From Bacteroidota bacterium (GTDB lineage Bacteria; Bacteroidota; Ignavibacteria; Palsa-1295): 25,027 nucleotides of DNA. Every line of letters starts with the position of its first letter. Positions within the stretch are counted from its first letter, which is position 1. Positions 1 through 8,125 of this stretch are shown here, in pieces. The notes under the pieces are model-generated. The model did no database searches, was not told where the DNA came from, and was given only the letters and a program-made list of their open reading frames with translations. Position numbers and translations under genes: made by a program. Location: assembly GCA_025363505.1 (NCBI GenBank), contig JANYDV010000051.1:1-25027 (forward strand), read 5' to 3'.

Positions 1-2966
1 CACTGAACGAGGTCTATTTCCATCTTTATGCAAACGCCTTCCAACCCGGCTCGTTGATGCACGAGCGTGCAAAAGCCTTGGGTGATTTTGCGCTTGCAAA
101 TAAAATGGATAATTATCGAAAGAGCGACTGGGGAAATTATATATTTTCTGAAGTGACAGTTGACGGTACTTCGGCACGATTTGAAGTTACCGGAACAGTG
201 ATGAAAGTAACACTTTCCAAACCACTTGCCCCGAAACAACGTGTAACTATTGCCATGCCATTTTTCGAGCAAATACCTTTGCAAACACGCCGCAGTGGAT
301 GGATGAATAATGATAGTATAAAATATTCAATGTGCCAATGGTATCCGAAAATTTGTGAGTATGATCGTGAAGGTTGGCATCACGAAGAATATATTTCGCG
401 TGAGTTTTATGGTGTCTGGGGCGAGTTTGATGTAACGATGACGGTGCCGTCGCAATTTTGCGTTGCCTCGACAGGTCAATGTCAGAACCCAAAAGAAGTA
501 GGGTGGGGATATGATAGTATCGCTAACGGCATTAAAAAAGGTAAAGCATACCCGAAAGATTTTAGTAGGTCGGGCAATACGACCTGGCACTTCAAAGCGG
601 AGAACGTTCATGACTTTGCTTGGCTTGCCCACGAATATATTCATGAGTGGGACACCTGGACCGACACAATCACTGTGCACTGTTTCTACAAAGCCAATGA
701 AGATAGTTCATGGAAAGATGCGATGAAGCATACACTATATATGCTTGATCATCATTCCAAAAAAGTTGGTTGGTATCAGTATCGCAATTTTAGCAATACG
801 CATGGTGGTGATGGTGGTATGGAATATCCCCAGTTGATTATGGATGGCAGTGCCAGTGCCGGACTTATAGCCCACGAAGGTGGTCATCAATGGTTTTATG
901 GAATGCTCGGCAACGACGAAACTCGGTACGCATTTCTCGACGAAGGCTTTACTGAGTTCATCGAAATGACAATGATGGAAGCCTATTATGGCAGACATCA
1001 ACGTATCAATGGCACGGATGATCGCCCATGGCTTTCGAAAATGTTTATCCCCGAAGACGACACTCGCCGCAGATATTATTCGTCATACCTTAATCTTGCA
1101 ACAAGTGGTTATGAAGAGCCATTGATGATACCACACGATTGGGCACGTGAGAATGTCAATGCCGGGCAAGTCTATTTCAAAACACTTAACGGACTTGCGC
1201 AGCTTGAATATGTTCTCGGCGACTCAATGTTTTGGGCTGGGATGAAAGAATATTTTCGTCGTTGGCACTTTAAGCATCCGAGTTTGAACGACTTCAAACG
1301 GACAATGGAACAAGTATCTGGTGCTGATCTTAATTACTATTTTGATCAATGGTTCTATACCACTCGGACAATCGATTATGATGCAGGTTGTGTCAGCTCG
1401 GACAAACGCACCGACGGTAGCTTCGATACAAAAGTGACGATCAAAAATGAAAGTGTTGCGGTCATGCCGCTTGATCTGACGCTCCATTATGATGATGGTT
1501 CGATAGGGCTTGCCACGATACCGATAGGACTTAATCAGAAGACCGGTTATCAAAAGCCCGAAGCTGGTCGGTTGTTCTTTCCAAGTTGGGATTGGGTCAA
1601 TCGGAAATATGAAGGTAGCATTGTCACGCCGAAGGAAGTATCATGGTTTGAGATTGATAGTTCATATCGTTTGATGGATCTCAATCATGCAAACAATTAT
1701 TCAGGGATGTTTCCGCCAGTCGAATGGACACTTTGGAAACAAACTCAGACGGCTCCGCCGCTCAGCGGATTGTACGGAGTGTTCCGCCCAATTATTTGGT
1801 ATGAAGAAACATCGAAATTTAATCTTGGTGTTGGGTTGCTCTTCGGCAATACCAGAATTGATAATGGCGATTTTAAAATAATTTTTAAAACAGCGCCCAA
1901 AGCAATAGCACCAACCCCGAATTTTTATGATGGCACAAACCGAGAGGATGATGCCAAAATCGCAGAGGTAGCCAAATATGTTGACTATCAATTAAAGGGA
2001 ATATTTCATACGAAACTTCTTGGTAACTTGACTGACCTTAGTTACAACATCCGGAAAATGTATGGAGTCAATGGTGTTGATCTGAGTCTTGATCATACGA
2101 TCCGACCAACATATCTAAGTCTCGGAGCAACGCATAAAGTAAAATTCTATTATAGCTACACCGATAGAGGTTTCGTGCCGGATTATCATTATCCGGTATT
2201 TGGGAGTCAGTGGACAGATGGAGCCGTTTCGACGATGGGTGGTTTATATTCATTTACTTCGCATGACGGTGATACCAAATTCTCGGCAGGGGTAGAGCAG
2301 GGTGGAGTCATCAGGAAATTTTACTCGAATTTCTTTCTGTTCTCATCGGGTCAATATGATTTCTTCGGCGGGTGGAATGTGAAACTATCGCAGGAAGTGA
2401 AATTAGCCAATGAGTTTGGTTTGAAGATTCGTGCAAACGCCACAGGACAATGGGGATATGTTCCGACCCAAAAACTCTACACACTCAATAGCGCTAATGG
2501 CGTCGAGAACGATCAGAATTCTTTTTGGCAATCAATAACAAGCATTAGTCGCCACTTCAGTACCCAGGCACATTTTATTAATGAAGGCGGAGCAGGTGTT
2601 CGCGGAGCAAGCAGCATCTCATCGTATGGCGGTTTCGGTCTTGGTGCGGATCTCAACTTGCCCAATCCTTTGCGTTCGCTCGGCTGGCTTGCTAGTTCTT
2701 TCAAACCTATACTTTTCTTTGATGCAGGTTGGGTGGGAGATGAAGTAAATTTCTCGCTTATCAGAAAACAACTAATGACCGACGCCGGTATCGGTTTGAA
2801 ACTAAATATCCTCAGTTGGCTACCCGGACAGTTGCAAGGCGTTGCTGAGGAATATTCGGATATACCGACAATTGGTTTTTATTTTCCTTTGTATGTTAAT
2901 CATCCGAATGACGGAAAAAAGAATATTGACTTTCGGTATGTTATCAGTTTAGGAACCACTTTTTAA
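1..2966 (+). CDS. M1-family zinc metallopeptidase with C-terminal outer-membrane-barrel-like region (5' partial)
   Basis: The frame is open from the left edge (first full codon at base 3), and the residues before the ATG at 54 (LNEVYFHLYANAF) are typical of the M1 N-terminal domain, so the true start lies upstream. Numbering from that ATG, the zinc site HEGGH is at residues 274-278 with the third ligand E297 eighteen residues on. The exopeptidase-type GGMEY motif precedes it, and a VYFKTLNGL segment that should carry the catalytic Tyr follows. The M1 core ends near residue 430, followed by a beta-sandwich-like stretch. Roughly residues 560-970 are Gly- and aromatic-rich with alternating hydrophobic strands, a VRG at 849-851, an FFDAGW segment near 890 and a terminal Phe, resembling a surface-antigen (Omp85/D15) barrel. 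M1 enzymes remove N-terminal residues from peptides. The barrel assignment is inferred from pattern; the peptidase assignment is firm. One base separates it from the next gene. Confidence 0.9.
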   Translation, partial: LNEVYFHLYANAFQPGSLMHERAKALGDFALANKMDNYRKSDWGNYIFSEVTVDGTSARFEVTGTVMKVTLSKPLAPKQRVTIAMPFFEQIPLQTRRSGWMNNDSIKYSMCQWYPKICEYDREGWHHEEYISREFYGVWGEFDVTMTVPSQFCVASTGQCQNPKEVGWGYDSIANGIKKGKAYPKDFSRSGNTTWHFKAENVHDFAWLAHEYIHEWDTWTDTITVHCFYKANEDSSWKDAMKHTLYMLDHHSKKVGWYQYRNFSNTHGGDGGMEYPQLIMDGSASAGLIAHEGGHQWFYGMLGNDETRYAFLDEGFTEFIEMTMMEAYYGRHQRINGTDDRPWLSKMFIPEDDTRRRYYSSYLNLATSGYEEPLMIPHDWARENVNAGQVYFKTLNGLAQLEYVLGDSMFWAGMKEYFRRWHFKHPSLNDFKRTMEQVSGADLNYYFDQWFYTTRTIDYDAGCVSSDKRTDGSFDTKVTIKNESVAVMPLDLTLHYDDGSIGLATIPIGLNQKTGYQKPEAGRLFFPSWDWVNRKYEGSIVTPKEVSWFEIDSSYRLMDLNHANNYSGMFPPVEWTLWKQTQTAPPLSGLYGVFRPIIWYEETSKFNLGVGLLFGNTRIDNGDFKIIFKTAPKAIAPTPNFYDGTNREDDAKIAEVAKYVDYQLKGIFHTKLLGNLTDLSYNIRKMYGVNGVDLSLDHTIRPTYLSLGATHKVKFYYSYTDRGFVPDYHYPVFGSQWTDGAVSTMGGLYSFTSHDGDTKFSAGVEQGGVIRKFYSNFFLFSSGQYDFFGGWNVKLSQEVKLANEFGLKIRANATGQWGYVPTQKLYTLNSANGVENDQNSFWQSITSISRHFSTQAHFINEGGAGVRGASSISSYGGFGLGADLNLPNPLRSLGWLASSFKPILFFDAGWVGDEVNFSLIRKQLMTDAGIGLKLNILSWLPGQLQGVAEEYSDIPTIGFYFPLYVNHPNDGKKNIDFRYVISLGTTF

Positions 2967-2967
2967 T

Positions 2968-3954
2968 ATGAATCTCAAAGTCGGGGTTATCGGTGTCGGG
3001 CATCTTGGGAAGATACATTCCAAGCTTTGGAAAGAAGTATCGGGTGCGGAGCTTGTTGGTATCTATGATAGCAACACTGCCGAAGCCGAACGATATGCCG
3101 TAGAAATCAGCACAAAAAGCTACACAAGTATTGATGCACTTCTTGATGAAGTTGATGGTGTCTCGATTGTTACTCCCACGAGTTATCATTTTGAAGTAGC
3201 AAAACAAGCCATCGAAAAAGGCAAACACGTATTGATCGAGAAGCCGATTACTACCACCATTGCAGAAGCCGAAGAATTGTGTGCCTTAGCAAAGTCGACA
3301 GGGGTGAGTATTCAGGTCGGACATATCGAACGATTCAACCCGGCACTACTGGCAGTAGAACAATATATTCATAACCCACGATTTTTTGAATCGCATCGTT
3401 TGGCACAATTTAAACCTCGTGGCACTGACGTAGCAGTGGTGCTGGATTTGATGATTCACGATATTGACGTAATATTGTCATTGGTGGATAGCGAAGTGAA
3501 ATCTATTGATGCAAGCGGCATCTCGGTTGTTTCGGATGAGATTGACATTGCTAATGCACGTATTACTTTTATAAATGGTGCAGTCGCAAATGTAACCGCA
3601 AGTCGGATTTCGCAGAACCCGATGAGAAAGCTTCGTATTTTCGAGCAAGATGCTTACGTCTCGGTTGATTTTGCAACGAAACAGTCAGAACTCTTTCGTC
3701 TGGTCAGCCCTCAGGAAGTATCAGAAAGTTCATCACTTCAATTTAATCTTGGCGAGATTGATCGAGCCGAAAAGAAATTGAATATCATTTATGAGCGACC
3801 CGATGCCGACGACATCAACCCGCTTAAATATGAACTTGAGCTTTTTCGTCGTGTTGTTGTGCTGAGGGAAAAACCAATTGTCAGTGGAGAAGACGGACTA
3901 GCTGCATTGCGGGTGGCAGAGAGGATACTTGCGTCAATTGAAGAGAATTCATAA
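2968..3954 (+). CDS. Gfo/Idh/MocA-family NAD(P)-dependent oxidoreductase
   Basis: A 328-residue protein of standard family length. The N-terminal Rossmann fold shows GxGxxG (G9-V-G11-H-L-G14), then the EKP motif (E91-K92-P93) that contacts nicotinamide, and a C-terminal sheet domain with the catalytic-type HDID segment (H164). These enzymes oxidise or reduce sugars and nucleotide sugars in the cytoplasm. The QVGHIERFNP segment is common in members acting on UDP-N-acetyl sugars, including GnnA, which prepares UDP-GlcNAc for 3-amino lipid A synthesis. That specific role is only a suggestion because no transaminase partner is visible. The ATG lies one base after the upstream stop, so it is probably co-transcribed with the M1 gene. 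Its last codons form the first copy of a 20-base tandem duplication. Confidence 0.88.
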   Translation: MNLKVGVIGVGHLGKIHSKLWKEVSGAELVGIYDSNTAEAERYAVEISTKSYTSIDALLDEVDGVSIVTPTSYHFEVAKQAIEKGKHVLIEKPITTTIAEAEELCALAKSTGVSIQVGHIERFNPALLAVEQYIHNPRFFESHRLAQFKPRGTDVAVVLDLMIHDIDVILSLVDSEVKSIDASGISVVSDEIDIANARITFINGAVANVTASRISQNPMRKLRIFEQDAYVSVDFATKQSELFRLVSPQEVSESSSLQFNLGEIDRAEKKLNIIYERPDADDINPLKYELELFRRVVVLREKPIVSGEDGLAALRVAERILASIEENS

Positions 3955-3980
3955 CTTAAGAAGAGAATTCATAACTCATT
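3941..3980 (+). repeat. 20-base tandem duplication (two copies)
   Basis: Copy one (3941-3960) and copy two (3961-3980) match at 16 of 20 positions, sharing the first 16 bases. Copy one contains the last codons and stop of the oxidoreductase gene. With the right arm of the adjoining hairpin this places three GAATTC hexamers (3945, 3965, 3983) within 45 bases. It looks like a recent slippage duplication. Confidence 0.85.
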
Positions 3981-3989
3981 ATGAATTCT
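3964..3989 (+). repeat. 11-bp perfect inverted repeat with 4-base loop
   Basis: Arms 3964-3974 and 3979-3989 are exact reverse complements around CTCA. The stem is AT-rich and has no T-tract after it, so it is not a standard intrinsic terminator. It sits between the oxidoreductase stop and riboflavin synthase. The first repeat copy (3945-3954) could pair with the same right arm, giving two alternative hairpins. Confidence 0.75.
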
Positions 3990-4026
3990 GTTGTTCACAA
4001 AATCGCTTAAAACTGGATTTCAAGGC

Positions 4027-4626
4027 TTGTTCACCGGTATAATTGAAGAAATCGGCACGGTCATTGCTATAAAGCATGAAGGTACTTCTTTGCGTATAGA
4101 ATTTAGTGCAGAGAAAGTGCTGGGTGATCTTAAAGTCGATGATTCTATTGCAGTTAACGGTGTTTGTCAAACCGTGGTAAATTGTGGTGTGTCATTTTTT
4201 GAGGTCATCTGTGTCGCGGAAACACTCTCGAAAACGACACTTGGCTCATTGAAAGCAAGGGATAAGGTAAATCTTGAACGTGCGGCAACACTTGCGACAC
4301 GTCTCGGGGGGCATTTAGTGCAAGGACATATTGATGGCGTTGCAACAGTAGAAAAGATCAACTCCGTTAATGGCAGTTGGGAGTTCTATCTAAAGCTACC
4401 GACTTCTATTATAAAATATGTGATTCCTCGTGGGTCGATCACTATCGAAGGAGTCAGCCTAACGGTCGCTGAGAAAGACCGGGACCGAATCAAGATAGCC
4501 ATTATTCCTCATACATTCGACCATACGACATTTGGTACCCTTACCATAGGTAGCCAAGTAAATGTCGAGCCGGATAGTATCGCCAAGATGGTAGAAAGTT
4601 TATTAGCAGCTCAAACTGCTTCTTAA
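4027..4626 (+). CDS. ribE: Riboflavin synthase, alpha subunit
   Basis: Catalyses dismutation of two 6,7-dimethyl-8-ribityllumazine molecules to riboflavin, the last step of vitamin B2 synthesis. The protein shows the family's internal duplication: the first barrel opens with FTGIIEEIGTV and the second with VQGHIDGVATV about 95 residues later. Each contains a VNGVCQT/IEGVSLT-type turn. I start it at the TTG at 4027, which puts the nearly invariant MFTGIIEE at the N-terminus and gives 199 residues, the usual size. An in-frame TTG at 3991 would add a 12-residue extension not seen in the family. No other rib gene and no FMN riboswitch lies nearby, so riboflavin genes are scattered in this genome. 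Confidence 0.95.
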   Translation: MFTGIIEEIGTVIAIKHEGTSLRIEFSAEKVLGDLKVDDSIAVNGVCQTVVNCGVSFFEVICVAETLSKTTLGSLKARDKVNLERAATLATRLGGHLVQGHIDGVATVEKINSVNGSWEFYLKLPTSIIKYVIPRGSITIEGVSLTVAEKDRDRIKIAIIPHTFDHTTFGTLTIGSQVNVEPDSIAKMVESLLAAQTAS

Positions 4627-4708
4627 TCATTATAAATGTACGGGTTGCTTCCTTTGAAAGTAACCGTTGTTGTGTCAGATTTAGCTTTACTGTGAAGGAT
4701 TATACACT

Positions 4709-6322
4709 ATGTCAGGTAAAGGCGGCGGAAAAGTCTATTTTATTCTCTATCTCGCAGTTCTTCTCGAATTGCTTATTATCATCGTAGAACGTGACGATGC
4801 TGAAGAAGAGCTCAAGCGTGAAAAAGATGCACTTGCTCGTAAGAACAAGCGTATTCAATTGATCGCCGAAACGATTATTAACGCTCTGCGTGGTTCTCAG
4901 ACCAGCGTTTCGAGCACTTCTGATCAGACCATGATGTTGGGTGATGCGAAAGAACCGGAACGCCAGTTCTCGGTCAAAGTTCGCGTCTCCGATCCCGCTC
5001 GTGACTCGGTCAATGATCTCAGCCTTACCATCTTGCGCAATGACGTTAAGATGGATTCAATTGATATGACCAAAGACACCTCGATCTTTCCTCGTATCAG
5101 ACAAGGACAGGATTATATTTTCCAATATAAATTCAAACCAAGTTACGGCGAAGGTACATACAAGCTTCGCTTCAATGCTCGGACTAATCAGATCGTCGGT
5201 GTGGCACAGTCTGCATCAAATGATGATACCGTTAAAATTGGTGCTGTTCATCTGACCGTCGGTGAATTGAAAGAAGTAAAAGATGGCATCGTCGAGAACG
5301 TACCGCTCAAGGGCTTTATTGATTCATTGCTTACTGATTCGTATCACAACTTCTCGACCAATCTCGGAAACAACGAATTTGTCGTGAACGTCAAACGTCC
5401 GGAAGCAAAAGTTACCGATCAATTGGGTACATTTGCCCAGATCGCTGATTTCAATGTTTTCCCTGGACTTGAACTTCCGAACCCGATTAAGATCGAAGGC
5501 GCTGAAGCTAAAGGTGTAACGATCACGAAGACCGAAGGACCCGGAGAATTTGTAAAAGTAGATACAAACTGGGTTTGGAAATATACTCCGGCAGCCGGTG
5601 ACGTAGGGCAGACATATACTGTCAAATTTAAGGGTCAAGCAAATCGTGGTGGTGGTGCGAAAGATGTTAGTAGCGGCTCGTTTAATGTAGCTGTCAAAGC
5701 ACTTCGTCCTGTCGCTGGTGATAGTGCGGTGTTTTTCCCAACGGATGACGATGGAAAACCACAGCCATATACCAGATTCCCGTTCAAAATTAACGGCAAG
5801 TATGCAGATCTTGACGGTGTCTACAATATAAAGGTATTTGTTGATGGTAAAGAAGTGAAATCGGTCAGTGAACCGACTACACAATACACCCCTGAGTATC
5901 TCACGGATGAAGAAAAGAAATTGACAGTAAAAATCTTATATCGTTCGCTATTCTCAAGAGAGTTCAAAGAATTGCGTAGCGAAGATTTTAAGATACTGGC
6001 TCCGCCATTACTCGTCGCAGGCTTCAAATCAACTTGGACAGTGGGTGATAATCCACAGATTAAATTCAAAGCCGGTGTGGGTCTTGGTGATGCCGGAGAA
6101 GGGTATCAGTTAGAACTTCCGGGTGATATTGACGCAGCATCTGATTTAAATGTACTTGAATCAAAGGCGACAAAACTCGATGGCATTAACTATGCTATTC
6201 GTGTCGTCAAACCACCGACAAATCTCAAGAAGGATGGGTATCAGATCAATGTAACCTTCAAAGACCCTAAGACAGGGCAATCGAAGGTGAAGAAACTGAC
6301 TATTTACCCAAAGAAAAAATAA
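4709..6322 (+). CDS. Inner-membrane-anchored periplasmic protein, GldM/PorM-like architecture
   Basis: 537 residues. A short Lys/Gly-rich cytoplasmic tail is followed by one transmembrane helix (about residues 9-26) with a buried glutamate (E20), then a highly charged, probably coiled helix (about 27-65), then several beta-rich Ig-like domains to the C-terminus with a Lys-rich end. This order and length match GldM/PorM, the type IX secretion and gliding motor protein that spans the periplasm from inner to outer membrane, but I see no diagnostic sequence match and no GldL gene beside it. A GAAGGA Shine-Dalgarno lies 8-9 bases before the ATG. The next two genes encode exported barrel-like proteins, which fits a trans-envelope complex. 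Membrane topology is well supported; the GldM relationship is inferred from architecture. It could instead be a family confined to this lineage. Confidence 0.6.
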   Translation: MSGKGGGKVYFILYLAVLLELLIIIVERDDAEEELKREKDALARKNKRIQLIAETIINALRGSQTSVSSTSDQTMMLGDAKEPERQFSVKVRVSDPARDSVNDLSLTILRNDVKMDSIDMTKDTSIFPRIRQGQDYIFQYKFKPSYGEGTYKLRFNARTNQIVGVAQSASNDDTVKIGAVHLTVGELKEVKDGIVENVPLKGFIDSLLTDSYHNFSTNLGNNEFVVNVKRPEAKVTDQLGTFAQIADFNVFPGLELPNPIKIEGAEAKGVTITKTEGPGEFVKVDTNWVWKYTPAAGDVGQTYTVKFKGQANRGGGAKDVSSGSFNVAVKALRPVAGDSAVFFPTDDDGKPQPYTRFPFKINGKYADLDGVYNIKVFVDGKEVKSVSEPTTQYTPEYLTDEEKKLTVKILYRSLFSREFKELRSEDFKILAPPLLVAGFKSTWTVGDNPQIKFKAGVGLGDAGEGYQLELPGDIDAASDLNVLESKATKLDGINYAIRVVKPPTNLKKDGYQINVTFKDPKTGQSKVKKLTIYPKKK

Positions 6323-6383
6323 CGAGTGCTTTTAATCGTTATTTATCTCACACAATACATAAGTTTATAAGAGGATACAGAAG

Positions 6384-8069
6384 ATGATCAAACAAAGCAA
6401 CACGATACGGAAAGCATGTTTATTCCTTATCATGTCAGTCTCTATGCTCATGGTCGGAAGAGTCGAAGCTCAGCCGCTCGTGGACACAGTAAAAGCAATG
6501 CAAAAGCTCAATGATCGTACATATAAAATGTTGGATCAGCTCGATGCTTATGGCGAATCCTACACATTTACGAATGTGATCAAATGGAAGATCACCGATC
6601 CTGATCTTCAATTGCAAATTCGTGATGCTCTTGCCAAAGAGCCGTTTAACTTAAAGAAAGAAGAGTTTGATGTCTCTGAATATTATCTCTTCTCAGCGCC
6701 AGCCGGTGTTGATAAAGTCGAGCCTTTCCATATCTTAGTTCGTGGTTATAATAAAGAAAAAGCCACCAAGAAGAAAAAAGGCGGCGGTTTTGGTTCTTTC
6801 GATGACGACGAATCGGGTAATTCTGGGCAGATCGTACCAAAAGCATACCAAGGAAAAAAAGTGGTGCAATTGTTTCACCGCACCCCGGGCTTCCTCGAAA
6901 ATGTGAATACTATCCAAGGCGAGAACGTCGAAATTCCAGGCGAGATCGTACCACACGGTAGCCAGCTTGTCAAAGATGCGAAGATGCGCTATGTCTATAG
7001 CAAAATGTTCTCGCAGTTCTATTCAAAACGAGCAATTTTAGATGCTCAACGTGCTTTCTATGGCTTGCCCACTTCGGATGCAAGCTTCGAGTTGACCGGT
7101 GCTGCGCCAGGAGAAGATACACTATCAACCCCGATTGACCCTGAGAAAACGCAGGAATTGCCGGACGATCAACTCGCTCGCGCTCGTGCGAGCCGCTATG
7201 ATAAACTTATTGATCTTTCGATTAATCATCTTTGGATTAATGCTACAAAAAATATCGGCTTTGAACTCGAAACCGGTAATAGTGAAGTTGGCTTGCCATT
7301 CTGGTCGAGCGGCGAAGCACGTGTTTGGATTAATTTGAAAAATCAAATTGGTGGTGAAAGCAATGTAAAGCTCGGTGTTGCATTCCCGATGGATTTGGGT
7401 GATTCTGATCTCTTTACATTTAAAGCTCGCAAACTTAGCGGCTTCTGGGGTGCTTCGTTCGATGCCTATTTTGCAGGACTCGATTTCTTTAGTGCTTTTA
7501 ACTTACCGCTTGCAGTGAAGTTCTCATTGATGCCTGCAGGACAAAGCAGTAATTCCACTATTGTGTATAATGGCAAAGAATTAACAACGAATGCCCTCGA
7601 TGGAACAGCCATCGTTGTTCCTGCCGGTAAAACATTCTACCGTACTTCGGTGATTGCACAGTTATACGTCCCGACAATCTTACAGCTTGATCTCAGCAGC
7701 TTCTTGCAAATTTCTGTTGGTGTTGGACTTCATAACGTTCAGCAGTCTATCATTCCGGGAGTTACTTACACTGATAATCGCCCTGGAAAACATCCTTTAT
7801 ATGGCGTCGAGCAAGCAAACAAAGTGCAAGATGTCAAACGCGTTTCAGCTCCGGTCTCACCTCATTTTGTTGTGGAATATGTCAACCACAAAAATGCAAA
7901 ATTTGGTTTGAGTGCAGGTTTTGATCATCTGTTTACCTTTGGCGGATGGATCGAATTAATCACCGACCACCTTCGTCTTGAACTTGGCTACTCATCGCCA
8001 CTTATTCGTGATGCCAAGCCGTGGGAGGCTGACCAGTTCTTCACGATCACACCGCGCATTTACTTCTAA
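6384..8069 (+). CDS. Exported protein with C-terminal outer-membrane-barrel-like domain (paralogue 1)
   Basis: 561 residues with a clear signal peptide (residues 1-29, cut after VEA before Q30). A GAGGA Shine-Dalgarno precedes the ATG. Residues about 30-290 form a soluble, probably periplasmic region containing a low-complexity Lys run followed by a Gly/Asp/Glu-rich stretch (about 129-150). From about 290 the sequence becomes an alternating aromatic/hydrophobic pattern ending in Y-F, typical of an outer-membrane barrel. G303-LPFW, an F-K-A-R-K-L-S-G segment and the terminal KPWEADQFFTITPR pattern all have counterparts in the next gene, so the two barrels are paralogous. It lies 61 bases after the GldM-like gene on the same strand, so an operon is likely. 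I do not recognise the family; GldN was considered and not supported. Confidence 0.7.
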   Translation: MIKQSNTIRKACLFLIMSVSMLMVGRVEAQPLVDTVKAMQKLNDRTYKMLDQLDAYGESYTFTNVIKWKITDPDLQLQIRDALAKEPFNLKKEEFDVSEYYLFSAPAGVDKVEPFHILVRGYNKEKATKKKKGGGFGSFDDDESGNSGQIVPKAYQGKKVVQLFHRTPGFLENVNTIQGENVEIPGEIVPHGSQLVKDAKMRYVYSKMFSQFYSKRAILDAQRAFYGLPTSDASFELTGAAPGEDTLSTPIDPEKTQELPDDQLARARASRYDKLIDLSINHLWINATKNIGFELETGNSEVGLPFWSSGEARVWINLKNQIGGESNVKLGVAFPMDLGDSDLFTFKARKLSGFWGASFDAYFAGLDFFSAFNLPLAVKFSLMPAGQSSNSTIVYNGKELTTNALDGTAIVVPAGKTFYRTSVIAQLYVPTILQLDLSSFLQISVGVGLHNVQQSIIPGVTYTDNRPGKHPLYGVEQANKVQDVKRVSAPVSPHFVVEYVNHKNAKFGLSAGFDHLFTFGGWIELITDHLRLELGYSSPLIRDAKPWEADQFFTITPRIYF

Positions 8070-8125
8070 TATTATTCAGGAGCAAATAACCGATGACATC
8101 CAATACATTTTTTAAGGAGTTTCGA

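Noticed and set aside
3955..4026. FMN riboswitch before riboflavin synthase
   Set aside because: The conserved FMN aptamer segments are absent and the gap is too short; only a simple hairpin is present.
5324..5884. 186-codon minus-strand open frame inside the GldM-like gene
   Set aside because: No Shine-Dalgarno, atypical composition, and fully antisense to a convincing gene.
6384..8069. Assignment as GldN/PorN
   Set aside because: It is longer than GldN, lacks its recognisable segments, and has a barrel-like C-terminus with a paralogue next door.
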